This document shows positions 7,570 to 14,759 of a DNA stretch of 40,250 nt, piece after piece; the first letter of the stretch is position 1; the number at the start of each line of letters is the position of its first letter. The translations under genes and the position numbers were made by a program. Source of the stretch: an uncultured Roseicyclus sp. (GTDB lineage: Bacteria; Pseudomonadota; Alphaproteobacteria; Rhodobacterales; Rhodobacteraceae); NCBI GenBank assembly GCA_937139335.1, contig CAKZPN010000025.1, forward strand, positions 1 to 40,250. The letters run 5' to 3'. The notes beneath the pieces are model-generated. The model was not told where the DNA came from and did no database searches. It was given only the letters and a program-made list of their open reading frames with translations.

Positions 7570-7737
7570 ATGGCGAAGCCGACGACCATCAAGATCCGCC
7601 TGAACTCGACCGCCGGGACGGGCCATTTCTACGTGACCAAGAAAAACGCCCGCACGATGACTGACAAGATGACCGTACGAAAGTACGACCCGGTCGTGCG
7701 CAAGCATGTCGAATACAAGGAAGGCAAGATCAAGTAA
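7570..7737 (+). CDS. rpmG: 50S ribosomal protein L33
   Basis: A 55-residue basic protein beginning [20 protein letters not shown] and ending [10 protein letters not shown], which is ribosomal protein L33, a component of the large subunit near the E site. The zinc-binding cysteine pairs of some L33 forms are absent, so this is the C-minus, zinc-independent type usual in alphaproteobacteria. A GCAGGAG-like ribosome binding site precedes the ATG. The gene has its own promoter and a strong terminator, so it is a single-gene unit. The call rests on end-to-end similarity in length and sequence. Confidence 0.97.
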   Translation: MAKPTTIKIRLNSTAGTGHFYVTKKNARTMTDKMTVRKYDPVVRKHVEYKEGKIK

Positions 7738-7759
7738 TCGCCTTTCCATATCCGACCTG

Positions 7760-7795
7760 AGGGCCGCGCCGGGAACACCGACGCGGCCCTTTTTC
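7760..7795 (+). terminator. rho-independent terminator after rpmG
   Basis: AGGGCCGCG (7760-7768) pairs perfectly with CGCGGCCCT (7782-7790), followed by TTTT and a second T run (7797-7800), 22 bases past the rpmG stop. Confidence 0.92.
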
Positions 7796-7836
7796 GTTTT
7801 GGCATGCCAGTTTGGCGCATTTGGAGGCCCGGAAAG

Positions 7837-8343
7837 ATGGCCGACGCACTCACCATCAGACCCACCACCGCCCTTGACCTTGCCGCAGTCGACGCGCTGC
7901 TCGCGGCCAGCTACCCGACGCTGCTCAAGCGCGACTACGCGCCCTCGGTGCTGGTCACGGCGCTGCCGCTGATCTCGCGTGCAAACCCCGCGCTGCTGCG
8001 CTCGGGCACCTATTTCGTGGCCGAGGGTGGCGAGGGTCAGGCGCTCGCCGCCGGCGGCTGGACGCGCGGCGCGCCGCAGGGTGGCGTTGGCATCGCCGAA
8101 ATCGGCCATGTCCGCCACGTCGCGACGCACCCTGCGCATCTGCGCAAGGGGCTGGCGCAGGCGATCCTGACCCGCGTGCTGGCCGATGCGCTGTCGGCGG
8201 GGGCCGAGCGAATGATCTGCCAGTCCACGAAGACCGCCGTGCCGTTCTACAAGGCCATGGGCTTCCGGGTGCGCGGCGAGATCGTCATCGCGCTGCGCCC
8301 CGGCATCACTTTCCCGGCGGTGGAGATGGAGCGCGCGCTGTAA
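7837..8343 (+). CDS. GNAT-family N-acetyltransferase
   Basis: A 168-residue acetyltransferase with a single GNAT fold. The acetyl-CoA loop region is HPAHLRKGLAQAILTRVL (about 98-115), preceded by the GHVRHVATHP beta strand, and followed by the C-terminal FYKAMGFRVRGE strand typical of the family. The ATG at 7837 is chosen because TTGGAGG ends nine bases upstream; an in-frame ATG at 7804 lies inside the rpmG terminator region. Substrate is unknown. It converges with the UPF0173 gene 13 bases away. Confidence 0.88.
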   Translation: MADALTIRPTTALDLAAVDALLAASYPTLLKRDYAPSVLVTALPLISRANPALLRSGTYFVAEGGEGQALAAGGWTRGAPQGGVGIAEIGHVRHVATHPAHLRKGLAQAILTRVLADALSAGAERMICQSTKTAVPFYKAMGFRVRGEIVIALRPGITFPAVEMERAL

Positions 8344-8356
8344 CCGGCACGCGCCG

Positions 8357-9052
8357 TCAGAGGTCGATGGTCTCGCCCGGATCCGGGTCCAGCACTCGCA
8401 CGCCGGGCAGCGCCTCCTTCATCGCGTCGGCCGACTGCTCCAGCGCCGGGAAGGTCTTGTAGTGATACGGGATCACGGTCTTGAACGAGAACAGCTTGGA
8501 AGCCGCGTAGGCCGCCCGCTTCATGTCCATCGTGTAATGCCCGCCCGCGCAGAGGATGCCGACATCGGGCGCGTGGATATCCGCCCAGATCCCCATGTCG
8601 GCCATCACGTCAGTATCGCCCGAGATGTAGACCGCGCGTCCGTCGCCCTCGATGATGTAGCCCGCCTCGGTTCCGACGGGGATGGCAGACCCGTCGGGCC
8701 GCGTGATCGACGAGGAATGCGTCGCGTTCACCATCGTCACGGACAGATCGCCGATCTGCACGGTGCCGCCCTTGTTGAACCCGTTCGCCGTGATCTCGTA
8801 GGCCTCCCCCCACATGTCCATCAGCTCCACCATGCCGTAGACCGGCACCGACAGCTCCTTCGCAAGTTCCGGCACGCCGCTGGTGTGGTCGTTGTGGCCA
8901 TGAGTGATCAGGATCGCGGTGGCGCCCGTGAACATCGCCTCGCGCCGATCCGCGGGAAACATCGGGTTGCCGGCCTCCCAAGGGTCGATCAGCAGAACCT
9001 GATCGCCGAATTCCAGCCGAACCCCGGCATGTCCAAGCCACGTGTATCTCAT
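8357..9052 (-). CDS. UPF0173-type metal-dependent hydrolase (metallo-beta-lactamase fold)
   Basis: A 231-residue MBL-fold hydrolase. The N-terminus MRYTWLGHAGVRLEF and DPW, then THGHNDHTSG (about residues 50-59) carry the HxHxDH metal-binding motif; ISGDTD and the late PYHYKTFP histidine supply further ligands. This layout (WLGHAG, TFPAL) is characteristic of the UPF0173/YtkL-like group, whose physiological substrate is not established. The ATG at 9052 is preferred over 9061 because the GGAGG sequence lies nine bases before 9052 but directly abuts 9061. No partner gene is evident. Confidence 0.9.
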   Translation of the reverse strand: MRYTWLGHAGVRLEFGDQVLLIDPWEAGNPMFPADRREAMFTGATAILITHGHNDHTSGVPELAKELSVPVYGMVELMDMWGEAYEITANGFNKGGTVQIGDLSVTMVNATHSSSITRPDGSAIPVGTEAGYIIEGDGRAVYISGDTDVMADMGIWADIHAPDVGILCAGGHYTMDMKRAAYAASKLFSFKTVIPYHYKTFPALEQSADAMKEALPGVRVLDPDPGETIDL

Positions 9053-9121
9053 GGTGTGCATCCTCCAACTGACATCCTGTCACCCGAGGATAGGCACGAG
9101 TTCCGACTCGCGCAAACGGCC

Positions 9122-9328
9122 TCAGGCGGCGCGGCGCGCGATCAGGCGGCGGGTGCCGACGAACAGCAGGCACAGCATCGCCGTCACCAGCCCGGTCATC
9201 GGGATCATCGCGAGACTGCCCGGATCGAGCGCCGAGCCCGAAAGCAGCACGAGTTGAACGGTGATGAAGAACCCGCCAACCGCGGGAATGAACACGTTGA
9301 GGAGGAGGCGCAGAAACGTACTGATCAT
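9122..9328 (-). CDS. small two-helix membrane protein, unknown function
   Basis: A 68-residue protein with two predicted membrane segments (about 4-28, FLRLLLNVFIPAVGGFFITVQ, in part; and 41-62, MIPMTGLVTAMLCLLFVG) and a positively charged C-terminus TRRLIARRAA. I do not recognise the family. The start at 9328 is chosen since the first hydrophobic segment follows directly; the longer frame upstream reads GC-rich shadow sequence. An AAAGGG ribosome-binding-like sequence is upstream. TTGACT on the minus strand within a perfect TGACTAGTCA palindrome (9372-9381) may be its -35 region. It lies about 70 bases upstream of the UPF0173 gene on the same strand and could be cotranscribed. Confidence 0.55.
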   Translation of the reverse strand: MISTFLRLLLNVFIPAVGGFFITVQLVLLSGSALDPGSLAMIPMTGLVTAMLCLLFVGTRRLIARRAA

Positions 9329-9371
9329 CGGCCGGACCCTTTCCGTCGGGTTGGGTGAATTTAAGTCACGC

Positions 9372-9381
9372 TGACTAGTCA
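9372..9381. promoter_or_regulatory. TGACTAGTCA palindrome, possible operator
   Basis: A perfect 10-base palindrome in the divergent region between the small membrane protein and gatC, overlapping a minus-strand TTGACT that could serve as a -35 box. It may be an operator; no factor can be named. Confidence 0.3.
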
Positions 9382-9479
9382 AAAGGGCAGAAATGGGGCG
9401 CGGGCGGGGAGAATCCGCCCAGTTTCCCGCTATCTGCCCCCGCGGGCGGCCCTGCCCCGCTCCCAAGGCCGCGAGATGC

Positions 9480-9507
9480 TTGCGGGCCGTGCGGGTCAGG
9501 GCTACAC
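9480..9507 (+). promoter_or_regulatory. probable gatCA promoter
   Basis: TTGCGG (9480-9485) and CTACAC (9502-9507) separated by 16 bases; predicted start near 9514 gives a leader of about 28 bases to gatC. The same 16-base spacing and CTAyry-type -10 recur at prfC and the DEAD-box helicase. Confidence 0.5.
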
Positions 9508-9541
9508 CGCGCCCTGTCCGGGATCAGGAGGCCCTCGAGAG

Positions 9542-9829
9542 ATGTCCATTGACCGCGCCACCGCCGCCAAGGTCGCCAAGCTTGCCCGCATCAAGGTAGA
9601 GGAGGCCGATCTGCCGGCCCTCGCTGACGATTTCAACGCGATCCTCGGTTTCATCGAACAGCTCCAGGAACTGGACGTCGACGCGGTCGAGCCGATGACG
9701 AGCGTGACGCCGATGCGCCTCACGCGCCGCGAAGATGTGGTGACCGACGGCAACCAGCAGGCCAAGGTCCTGTCGAACGCGCCCGACGCGCGCGAGGGCT
9801 TTTTCGCGGTCCCGAAAGTGGTGGAGTGA
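9542..9829 (+). CDS. gatC: Asp-tRNA(Asn)/Glu-tRNA(Gln) amidotransferase subunit C
   Basis: A 95-residue Gat[21 protein letters not shown] at the N-terminus, the helical [15 protein letters not shown] segment and the conserved [10 protein letters not shown] motif, then the extended C-terminus [19 protein letters not shown]. GatC bridges GatA and GatB in the complex that amidates misacylated Glu-tRNA(Gln) and Asp-tRNA(Asn). The ATG at 9542 starts exactly where the family does. The stop overlaps or precedes the gatA start by two bases, giving a translationally coupled gatC-gatA pair. gatB is not in the window, as is common in this group. Confidence 0.97.
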   Translation: MSIDRATAAKVAKLARIKVEEADLPALADDFNAILGFIEQLQELDVDAVEPMTSVTPMRLTRREDVVTDGNQQAKVLSNAPDAREGFFAVPKVVE

Positions 9830-9831
9830 GC

Positions 9832-11316
9832 ATGTCAGAGCTGCCGAAACTGACCATCGCCGAGGCGCGCGACGCGCTGCGCAAGGGCGAGGTGACGAGC
9901 GTCGAGCTGACCGAAGCCTGCATTGCCGCCATCGACGGCGCCGATGCCCTTGGGGCGGTCGTCCACAAGACCCCCGAGATCGCGCTCGACCGTTCCCGCG
10001 CCGCCGATGCCCGCATCAAGGCCGGCGATGCGCCCGCGATGTGCGGCATCCCCGTCGGCATCAAGGACCTGTTCTGCACCGAGGGCGTGGCGTCGCAGGC
10101 CGGCTCCAGGATCCTCGAAGGGTTTCGCCCCGAGTACGAATCCACCGTCTCGGGCAAGCTCCGAGACGCCGGCGCGGTGATGCTGGGCAAGCTGAACATG
10201 GACGAATTCGCCATGGGCTCGTCCAACGAGACCTCCGTCTACGGCAATGCGGTGAACCCGTGGCGCGCCGAAGGTTCCGACACCGCGCTGACCCCCGGCG
10301 GCTCCTCCGGCGGCTCGGCCTCGGCGGTCGCCGCCGACCTCTGCCTCGGGGCGACCGGCACCGACACCGGCGGCTCGATCCGCCAGCCCGCCGCCTTCAC
10401 CGGCACCGTCGGGCTGAAGCCCACCTACGGCCGCTGCTCGCGCTGGGGCATCGTCGCCTTCGCGTCGTCGCTCGACCAGGCCGGCCCGATGACCAAGACC
10501 GTCCGCGACGCCGCCATCATGGGCGCGGCGATGATGGGCCATGACGCGAAGGACAGCACCTCCGCCGACCTGCCCGTTCCCGATTTCGAGGCGATGCTGA
10601 CCGGCGACATCCGCGGCAAGATCATCGGCATCCCGCGCGAATACCGCATGGACGGCATGCCGGAGGAGATCGAGACGCTCTGGGCCAGGGGCCGCGACAT
10701 GCTGGCCGATGCCGGCGCCGAAATCCGCGACATCACCCTCCCGCACACGAAATACGCGCTGCCCACCTATTACGTCATCGCGCCGGCCGAGGCCTCCTCG
10801 AACCTCGCGCGCTACGACGGCGTGCGCTTCGGCTACCGCGCGAAACTGGCGCAGGGCGACGGTATCACCGAGATGTACGAGAAGACCCGCGCCGAAGGCT
10901 TCGGCGCCGAGGTGCGGCGCCGCGTGATGGTCGGCACCTACGTGCTGTCGGCGGGCTACTACGACGCCTATTACAACCGCGCCCGCAAGGTCCGCACGCT
11001 GATCAAGCGCGACTTCGAGACGGTGTTCGACGCGGGCGTCGACGCGATCCTGACGCCTGCCACCCCCTCGGCGGCCTTCGCGCTGGGCCAGAAATTCGAC
11101 GACCCGGTGCAGATGTATCTCAACGACGTCTTCACGGTGACGGTGAACCTCGCTGGCCTGCCCGGCCTCTCCGTGCCCGCCGGCACCGACGCACAAGGCC
11201 TGCCGCTTGGCCTGCAGCTGATCGGGCGGCCCTGGGAAGAGGGCGCGCTGCTCAACGTCGGCGCGGCGCTGGAGCGCGCCGCCGGATTTGTGGCGAAACC
11301 GGCGAAATGGTGGTAA
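9832..11316 (+). CDS. gatA: Asp-tRNA(Asn)/Glu-tRNA(Gln) amidotransferase subunit A
   Basis: A 494-residue amidase-signature enzyme that releases ammonia from glutamine for the GatCAB transamidation reaction. The catalytic triad is visible: Lys78 in [10 protein letters not shown], cis-Ser158 in [11 protein letters not shown] and nucleophile Ser182 in [12 protein letters not shown]. The [13 protein letters not shown] segment and C-terminal [19 protein letters not shown] are also typical. The ATG at 9832 has GGAG five bases upstream within the end of gatC; a GTG at 9826 is an alternative. Length and motifs are complete with no sign of damage. Confidence 0.97.
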   Translation: MSELPKLTIAEARDALRKGEVTSVELTEACIAAIDGADALGAVVHKTPEIALDRSRAADARIKAGDAPAMCGIPVGIKDLFCTEGVASQAGSRILEGFRPEYESTVSGKLRDAGAVMLGKLNMDEFAMGSSNETSVYGNAVNPWRAEGSDTALTPGGSSGGSASAVAADLCLGATGTDTGGSIRQPAAFTGTVGLKPTYGRCSRWGIVAFASSLDQAGPMTKTVRDAAIMGAAMMGHDAKDSTSADLPVPDFEAMLTGDIRGKIIGIPREYRMDGMPEEIETLWARGRDMLADAGAEIRDITLPHTKYALPTYYVIAPAEASSNLARYDGVRFGYRAKLAQGDGITEMYEKTRAEGFGAEVRRRVMVGTYVLSAGYYDAYYNRARKVRTLIKRDFETVFDAGVDAILTPATPSAAFALGQKFDDPVQMYLNDVFTVTVNLAGLPGLSVPAGTDAQGLPLGLQLIGRPWEEGALLNVGAALERAAGFVAKPAKWW

Positions 11317-11351
11317 AGTCTCGAAAACGATAAACGATCGAGGCAGATGAC

Positions 11352-11999
11352 ATGGCAGGGTTCCGAACCGGCGGCAGCGCCCTTCTGGTGGTATTGGCTC
11401 TTGCGGCCTGCGGCGGCGGGCGCGCGCCCGACGATGTCTCCGACAGCATGGCCTATCGCGACCAGCAGGCGCTCGAGGCGCGGCGCGCCATGCTGAGGGG
11501 CGAGGTTCCCTACGCCGCCGAAGTCGCCCTGCCGGTCGCCGAGGCACCACCGCCGCCCACGGCCCTCGTGGCGCAACCTCCCGCCCCGGCCGAGGACGTG
11601 ACCACCATCGCCGCCTTGGCCATCGCCGCCGCCGAAGCGTCGCCGCCAGAGCCCACCGTGGCGCTGGCCAGCGCGCCAGCCGCCGCCGAGGCGTCGACTC
11701 TTCCGGCCGCCCAAACCGCTCCCGAGCCCGTCATCGTCTCCGGCGCCGGTCCCGCCGTCGCCGATTATGCTCTCTCGACCAGCCATGCGGTCGGCCAGCG
11801 GCGCTACATCCGCAATCCGCTCGCTCAAGGCCGGCACGAGCGCGGCTGCGCCGCCTTCCAGTCCGCCGACATGGCGCAGGACTGGTTCTTGCAGAACGGC
11901 GGACCGGGCCGCGACCGGCAGGGGCTCGACCCCGACGGCGACGGCTACGCCTGCGGCTGGAACCCGGCACCGATCCGCGCAGCGGCCGCGTCGCCTTGA
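11352..11999 (+). CDS. lipoprotein with C-terminal excalibur-like calcium-binding motif
   Basis: A 215-residue predicted lipoprotein: signal segment ending in the lipobox LALAACGG (cleavage before Cys20 or so), a low-complexity Ala/Pro-rich middle (about 55-150), and a C-terminal domain containing HERGCAAFQSADMAQDWFL and DPDGDGYACGW. The DxDxDGxxC pattern with an upstream conserved Cys is that of excalibur domains, found in extracellular nuclease-like and cell-surface proteins; metal binding is inferred. The two cysteines may pair. ATG at 11352 follows a GAGG sequence. The stop overlaps the TTG start of the amidase gene, so the two products are probably made together and both act at the envelope. 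Confidence 0.8.
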   Translation: MAGFRTGGSALLVVLALAACGGGRAPDDVSDSMAYRDQQALEARRAMLRGEVPYAAEVALPVAEAPPPPTALVAQPPAPAEDVTTIAALAIAAAEASPPEPTVALASAPAAAEASTLPAAQTAPEPVIVSGAGPAVADYALSTSHAVGQRRYIRNPLAQGRHERGCAAFQSADMAQDWFLQNGGPGRDRQGLDPDGDGYACGWNPAPIRAAAASP

Positions 12000-12670
12000 G
12001 CCTGTCGCCCAATTTCGGGCCCCGCCGCGACGGGCTGCGCCCCGAGCTTGTCGTCCTGCACTACACCGCCATGGCCGATTGCGCCGCCGCCCAGCGCGTG
12101 CTCTGCACGCCCGAGCGCGAGGTCTCGGCCCATTACCTGATCCGCCGCGACGGCAAGGTCGTGGCGCTGGTGGACGAGCCGATGCGCGCCTGGCACGCCG
12201 GCGAGGGGCGTTGGCGCGGGCGCGGCGACGTGAATTCCCGCTCGATCGGGATCGAGCTCGACAACACCGGCACCACGCCCTTCGCCGCCCCGCTGATGGA
12301 CGCGCTCGAGGCGCTTCTGCCCGGCATCCTCTCGCGCTGGACCATCCCGCCCGAGGGCGTGATCGGCCATTCCTGCATGGCGCCGGGCCGCAAGATCGAC
12401 CCCGGACCGCGCTTCGACTGGCAGCGTCTGGCCCGCGCCGGCCTCGCCGTCTGGCCAAAGACAAGCGCCACCGCCCCGGTCGACCCCGACCGCTTCCGCG
12501 CCGACGCCAGCACCTTCGGATTTCCCGATGTCGCGGACGACGCGCTGCTTTCCGCCGTGCGCCTGCGCTTCCGCCCCTGGGCTTCAGGGCCACTCGACGG
12601 GCGCGACTGCGCGGTCATGGCAGAGATGGCAGAGCGCTTCGGTCTTGATAAGACGTCCGCGCCGGCGTAG
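11996..12670 (+). CDS. N-acetylmuramoyl-L-alanine amidase, AmpD-like
   Basis: A 224-residue zinc amidase of the Amidase_2/AmpD fold, which cleaves the bond between N-acetylmuramic acid and L-alanine in peptidoglycan fragments. Zinc-ligand motifs are VVLHYTAM (about 19-26), IGHSCMAPGRKIDPG (about 120-135, His and Asp ligands), and the fold-typical SAHYLI and AWHAGEG segments. There is no signal peptide, consistent with a cytoplasmic recycling amidase. The start is a TTG at 11996 whose last two bases open the TGA stop of the lipoprotein gene (TTGA overlap); no in-frame ATG comes before the first conserved motif. The 3' end lies ten bases before the predicted 5' helix of rnpB. Confidence 0.88.
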   Translation: MSLSPNFGPRRDGLRPELVVLHYTAMADCAAAQRVLCTPEREVSAHYLIRRDGKVVALVDEPMRAWHAGEGRWRGRGDVNSRSIGIELDNTGTTPFAAPLMDALEALLPGILSRWTIPPEGVIGHSCMAPGRKIDPGPRFDWQRLARAGLAVWPKTSATAPVDPDRFRADASTFGFPDVADDALLSAVRLRFRPWASGPLDGRDCAVMAEMAERFGLDKTSAPA

Positions 12671-12677
12671 CTGAGCC

Positions 12678-13060
12678 AGGCGCGGAGGGCTGGATGACCG
12701 CGGGCGGGCAACCGTTCGAGGAAAGTCCGGACTCCCTGAAGCCACGGTGCCGGGTAACGCCCGGGCGGAGCGATCCGACGGAAAGCGCCACAGAGAAGAG
12801 ACCGCGGTCCCTCGGGACCGTAAGGGTGAAACGGTGGGGTAAGAGCCCACCGCGCGACTGGCAACAGGAGCGGCACGGCAAGCCCCACCGGGAGCAATGC
12901 CGAATAGGGATGTCGCGGGGGAAACCCCGGGGCGTGGCTTCGGCCCCAGACATCCGGGTTGGCAGCTTGAGGCGCGCAGGCAACCGCGCGTCCAGAGGAA
13001 TGGTCATCCAGAGGGGGCAACCCCTTGGACAGAATCCGGCTTACAGGCCCTCCGCGCATA
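12678..13060 (+). ncRNA. rnpB: RNase P RNA (M1 RNA), class A
   Basis: The catalytic RNA of RNase P, which matures tRNA 5' ends. The universally conserved GAGGAAAGTCCGGACTC block (12718-12734) and the 3' ACAGAATCCGGCTTAC block (13030-13045) are both present, as is GGTAAGAGCCCACCGCG in the middle. Helix P1 is an exact 11-bp pairing of 12680-12690 (GCGCGGAGGGC) with 13047-13057 (GCCCTCCGCGC), which defines the ends to within a few bases. Total length, about 380 nt, fits alphaproteobacteria. The 5' end lies only about ten bases from the amidase stop, so its promoter must lie inside that gene. Confidence 0.96.
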
Positions 13061-13083
13061 CCTGTTCCGATCCTGATCCGAAA

Positions 13084-13100
13084 TTGCGCGTGCCGCGCAA
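13084..13100 (+). terminator. hairpin downstream of rnpB, possible terminator or processing site
   Basis: TTGCGCG-TGC-CGCGCAA is a perfect 7-bp stem with a three-base loop, 27 bases after rnpB helix P1. No T run follows (GGCTCTTGCC), so it may be a weak or factor-dependent terminator or a stop for 3' trimming. Confidence 0.4.
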
Positions 13101-13215
13101 GGCTCTTGCCTCGCCTTGCCCCTGCTGCGGGGCAGGCTCGGGCGGGCGCCCCTGATCGACGGCTTGCCCGGCCTCCGATTCCTTGTGCCAGGCGGCCGCG
13201 ACAGGAGCCTCCGGC

Positions 13216-13239
13216 GGGGATATTTGGGAAACAGAGAAG
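13216..13239 (+). repeat. Rhodobacterales-type intergenic repeat, copy 1
   Basis: GGGGATATTTGGGAAACAGAG continuing to 13239, preceded by the GC-rich GAGCCTCCGGCG (13204-13215 area). It reads in the direction of rnpB transcription. A near-identical copy lies inverted at 13364-13387. From memory, sequences of this kind (GC-rich hairpin followed by GGGATATTT) recur downstream of genes in this family; genome-wide copy number cannot be tested here. Confidence 0.6.
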
Positions 13240-13363
13240 AGGGGCCGGTCCACCCCGGCCGCTCCTCCGACCGGCCGGGGATTCTTCGTTCACGATCATC
13301 GGCGCCCCCGCCTTTCCCGCAATGACACGTCTCCGGTCAGGTGGGCAACAAAACGCCAAGAGC

Positions 13364-13418
13364 CTTCTCTGTTTCACAAATATCCCGGGGGAGTCCGAAG
13401 GACGGGGGCAGAGCCCCC
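13364..13418 (-). repeat. Rhodobacterales-type intergenic repeat, copy 2 with hairpins
   Basis: On the minus strand this reads GGGGGC-TCT-GCCCCC (13418-13404), a GTCC-TTC-GGAC hairpin (13401 to 13391 area), CCCCCGGGATATTTG and GAAACAGAGAAG ending at 13364. It begins 11 bases after the tadA stop codon and is in the direction of tadA transcription, so it may terminate tadA. The 13364-13387 part matches copy 1 at all but two or three of 24 positions. Confidence 0.65.
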
Positions 13419-13429
13419 TCTTTCGCGCC

Positions 13430-13879
13430 CTACCGCCGCGCGGCGAAGAAATCCCGCAGCAGCGCCGCCGCCTCGGCCTCGCCGATCCCGCCATAGACCT
13501 CTGGCGTCCAATGCGCCTGCGGATGCTCGAACACGCGCGGCCCCTGCGCCACGCCGCCCGATTTCGGGTCGCTCGCGCCGTAGTAGAGCCGCGAGATTCG
13601 GGCCGCCGCGATAACGCCGGCGCAGGCCGGGCACGGCTCCAGCGTCACCCAGAGGTCGCAGCCCGTCAGCCGCTCGGTTCCCATCGCCCGGCAGGCCGCG
13701 CGGATCGCCAACATCTCGGCATGCGCGGTCGGGTCGGTCAGCTCCCGCATCCGGTTGCGCGCCCGCACGATCACGCGTCCGTCCCTCACCACCACCGCGC
13801 CCACGGGCACCTCGCCGGCCAGTGCGGCCGCCCGCGCCTCGTCCAGCGCGGCATCCATGAATGTGAGGAAACCGGTCAT
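13430..13879 (-). CDS. tadA: tRNA-specific adenosine deaminase TadA
   Basis: A 149-residue zinc deaminase of the cytidine-deaminase fold. The catalytic HAE (His53, Glu55) and PCPAC (Cys83, Cys86) motifs are present, as are the N-terminal GEVPVGAVVV and C-terminal GGIGEAEAAALLRDFFAARR. TadA converts A34 to inosine in tRNA-Arg(ACG); guanine deaminase is the main paralog to exclude, but the GASDPKSG-GVAQG region fits TadA. It is divergent from the pseudouridine synthase gene, 52 bases apart. ATG at 13879 follows CAGGGGA; an in-frame ATG at 13858 has no ribosome binding site. The intergenic repeat follows its stop directly. Confidence 0.93.
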   Translation of the reverse strand: MTGFLTFMDAALDEARAAALAGEVPVGAVVVRDGRVIVRARNRMRELTDPTAHAEMLAIRAACRAMGTERLTGCDLWVTLEPCPACAGVIAAARISRLYYGASDPKSGGVAQGPRVFEHPQAHWTPEVYGGIGEAEAAALLRDFFAARR

Positions 13880-13917
13880 GTCCCCTGATCCTGCCTTTCG
13901 CCCGGCCTGTCAAACCG

Positions 13918-13931
13918 CTATGCGCGGGGCC
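13918..13931 (+). promoter_or_regulatory. -10-like element just upstream of the pseudouridine synthase gene
   Basis: CTATGC (13918-13923), with TTTCGC (13896-13901) 16 bases upstream, would start transcription at about 13930, next to the ATG at 13932. Weak match, but the layout repeats that of prfC. Confidence 0.35.
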
Positions 13932-14759
13932 ATGAGTGAGCCTGAACGCATCGCCAAACGCCTCAGCCGCGCCGGGATCGCCTCCCGCCGGGAGGCGGAG
14001 CGCATGATCGAGGCGGGCCGCGTCACCGTGAACGGCAAGATCATCGACAGCCCGGCGCTGAACGTCACCGAGGCTGACAAGATCACCGTCGACGGCAAGC
14101 CCGTGGGCGAGGCCGAGCGCCCGCGCCTCTGGCTCTACCACAAGCCGACCGGCCTCGTGACCTCGGCCAGTGACGAGAAGGGCCGCCAGACCGTCTTCGA
14201 CGCGCTGCCTGGCGACCTGCCGCGGGTGATGAGCGTCGGCCGGCTCGATATCAATTCCGAAGGCCTGCTGCTCCTGACCAATGACGGCGGCATCAAGCGC
14301 AAGCTGGAACTGCCCTCCACCGGCTGGCTGCGGAAATACCGCGTCCGCGTGAAGGGCGCGCCGACCGAGGCCACGCTGGCGCCGCTGCGCAAGGGGCTGG
14401 TGATCGACGGCGAGCGCTTCCAGGCGATGGAGGCGACACTCGACCGGCAGCAGGGCGCCAATGCCTGGCTGACGGTGGGCCTGCGCGAAGGCAAGAACCG
14501 CGAGATCCGCCGTGCCATGACCGAGATCGGGCTGGAAGTGAACCGGCTGATCCGCGTCTCCTACGGGCCGTTCCGGCTGGGCACGCTGAAAGCCGGCGAG
14601 GTCGAGGAGATCAAGCCGCGTGTGCTGCGCGACCAGCTCGGCATCGAGGCCGCGGTCGAGGGCCACGCGGTCGCCAAGGAGAAACCGAAGCGGCCGCCGC
14701 TGCGCAAGAAGCCTACTCCGCGGCCCCAGGATCGTCCGGGCCGCCGCCCTCAGCGTTGA
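13932..14759 (+). CDS. rluB: RsuA/RluB/RluE-family rRNA pseudouridine synthase
   Basis: A 275-residue pseudouridine synthase. An S4 RNA-binding domain (about 5-55, RIAKRLSRAGIASRREAERMIEAG) precedes the catalytic domain with VGRLDINSEGLLLLTNDG, containing the catalytic aspartate, and EGKNREIRRAM near 195. The layout with KYRVRVKG and a basic tail favours RluB-type modification of 23S rRNA helix 80 over RsuA; the exact site is an inference. The last 25 residues are rich in Lys, Arg and Pro. The final 47 bases overlap the 3' end of the convergent yciB gene. An ATG at 13920 would add four residues. Confidence 0.9.
   Translation: MSEPERIAKRLSRAGIASRREAERMIEAGRVTVNGKIIDSPALNVTEADKITVDGKPVGEAERPRLWLYHKPTGLVTSASDEKGRQTVFDALPGDLPRVMSVGRLDINSEGLLLLTNDGGIKRKLELPSTGWLRKYRVRVKGAPTEATLAPLRKGLVIDGERFQAMEATLDRQQGANAWLTVGLREGKNREIRRAMTEIGLEVNRLIRVSYGPFRLGTLKAGEVEEIKPRVLRDQLGIEAAVEGHAVAKEKPKRPPLRKKPTPRPQDRPGRRPQR

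Larger units (their letters stand above)
13061..13429. other. intergenic region between rnpB and tadA
   Basis: About 370 bases without a credible gene. It contains a hairpin just after rnpB (13084-13100), a GCCCC/GGGGC inverted repeat near 13117-13138, and the pair of inverted GGGATATTTG repeats described separately (13216-13239 and 13364-13418). The spacer between them is GC-rich and shows no conserved coding sequence. Open frames here are short or extensions of neighbours. Confidence 0.6.

Noticed and set aside
13240..13363. Coding frames in the spacer between the inverted intergenic repeats.
   Set aside because: They are short, lack ribosome binding sites and show no recognisable protein features.
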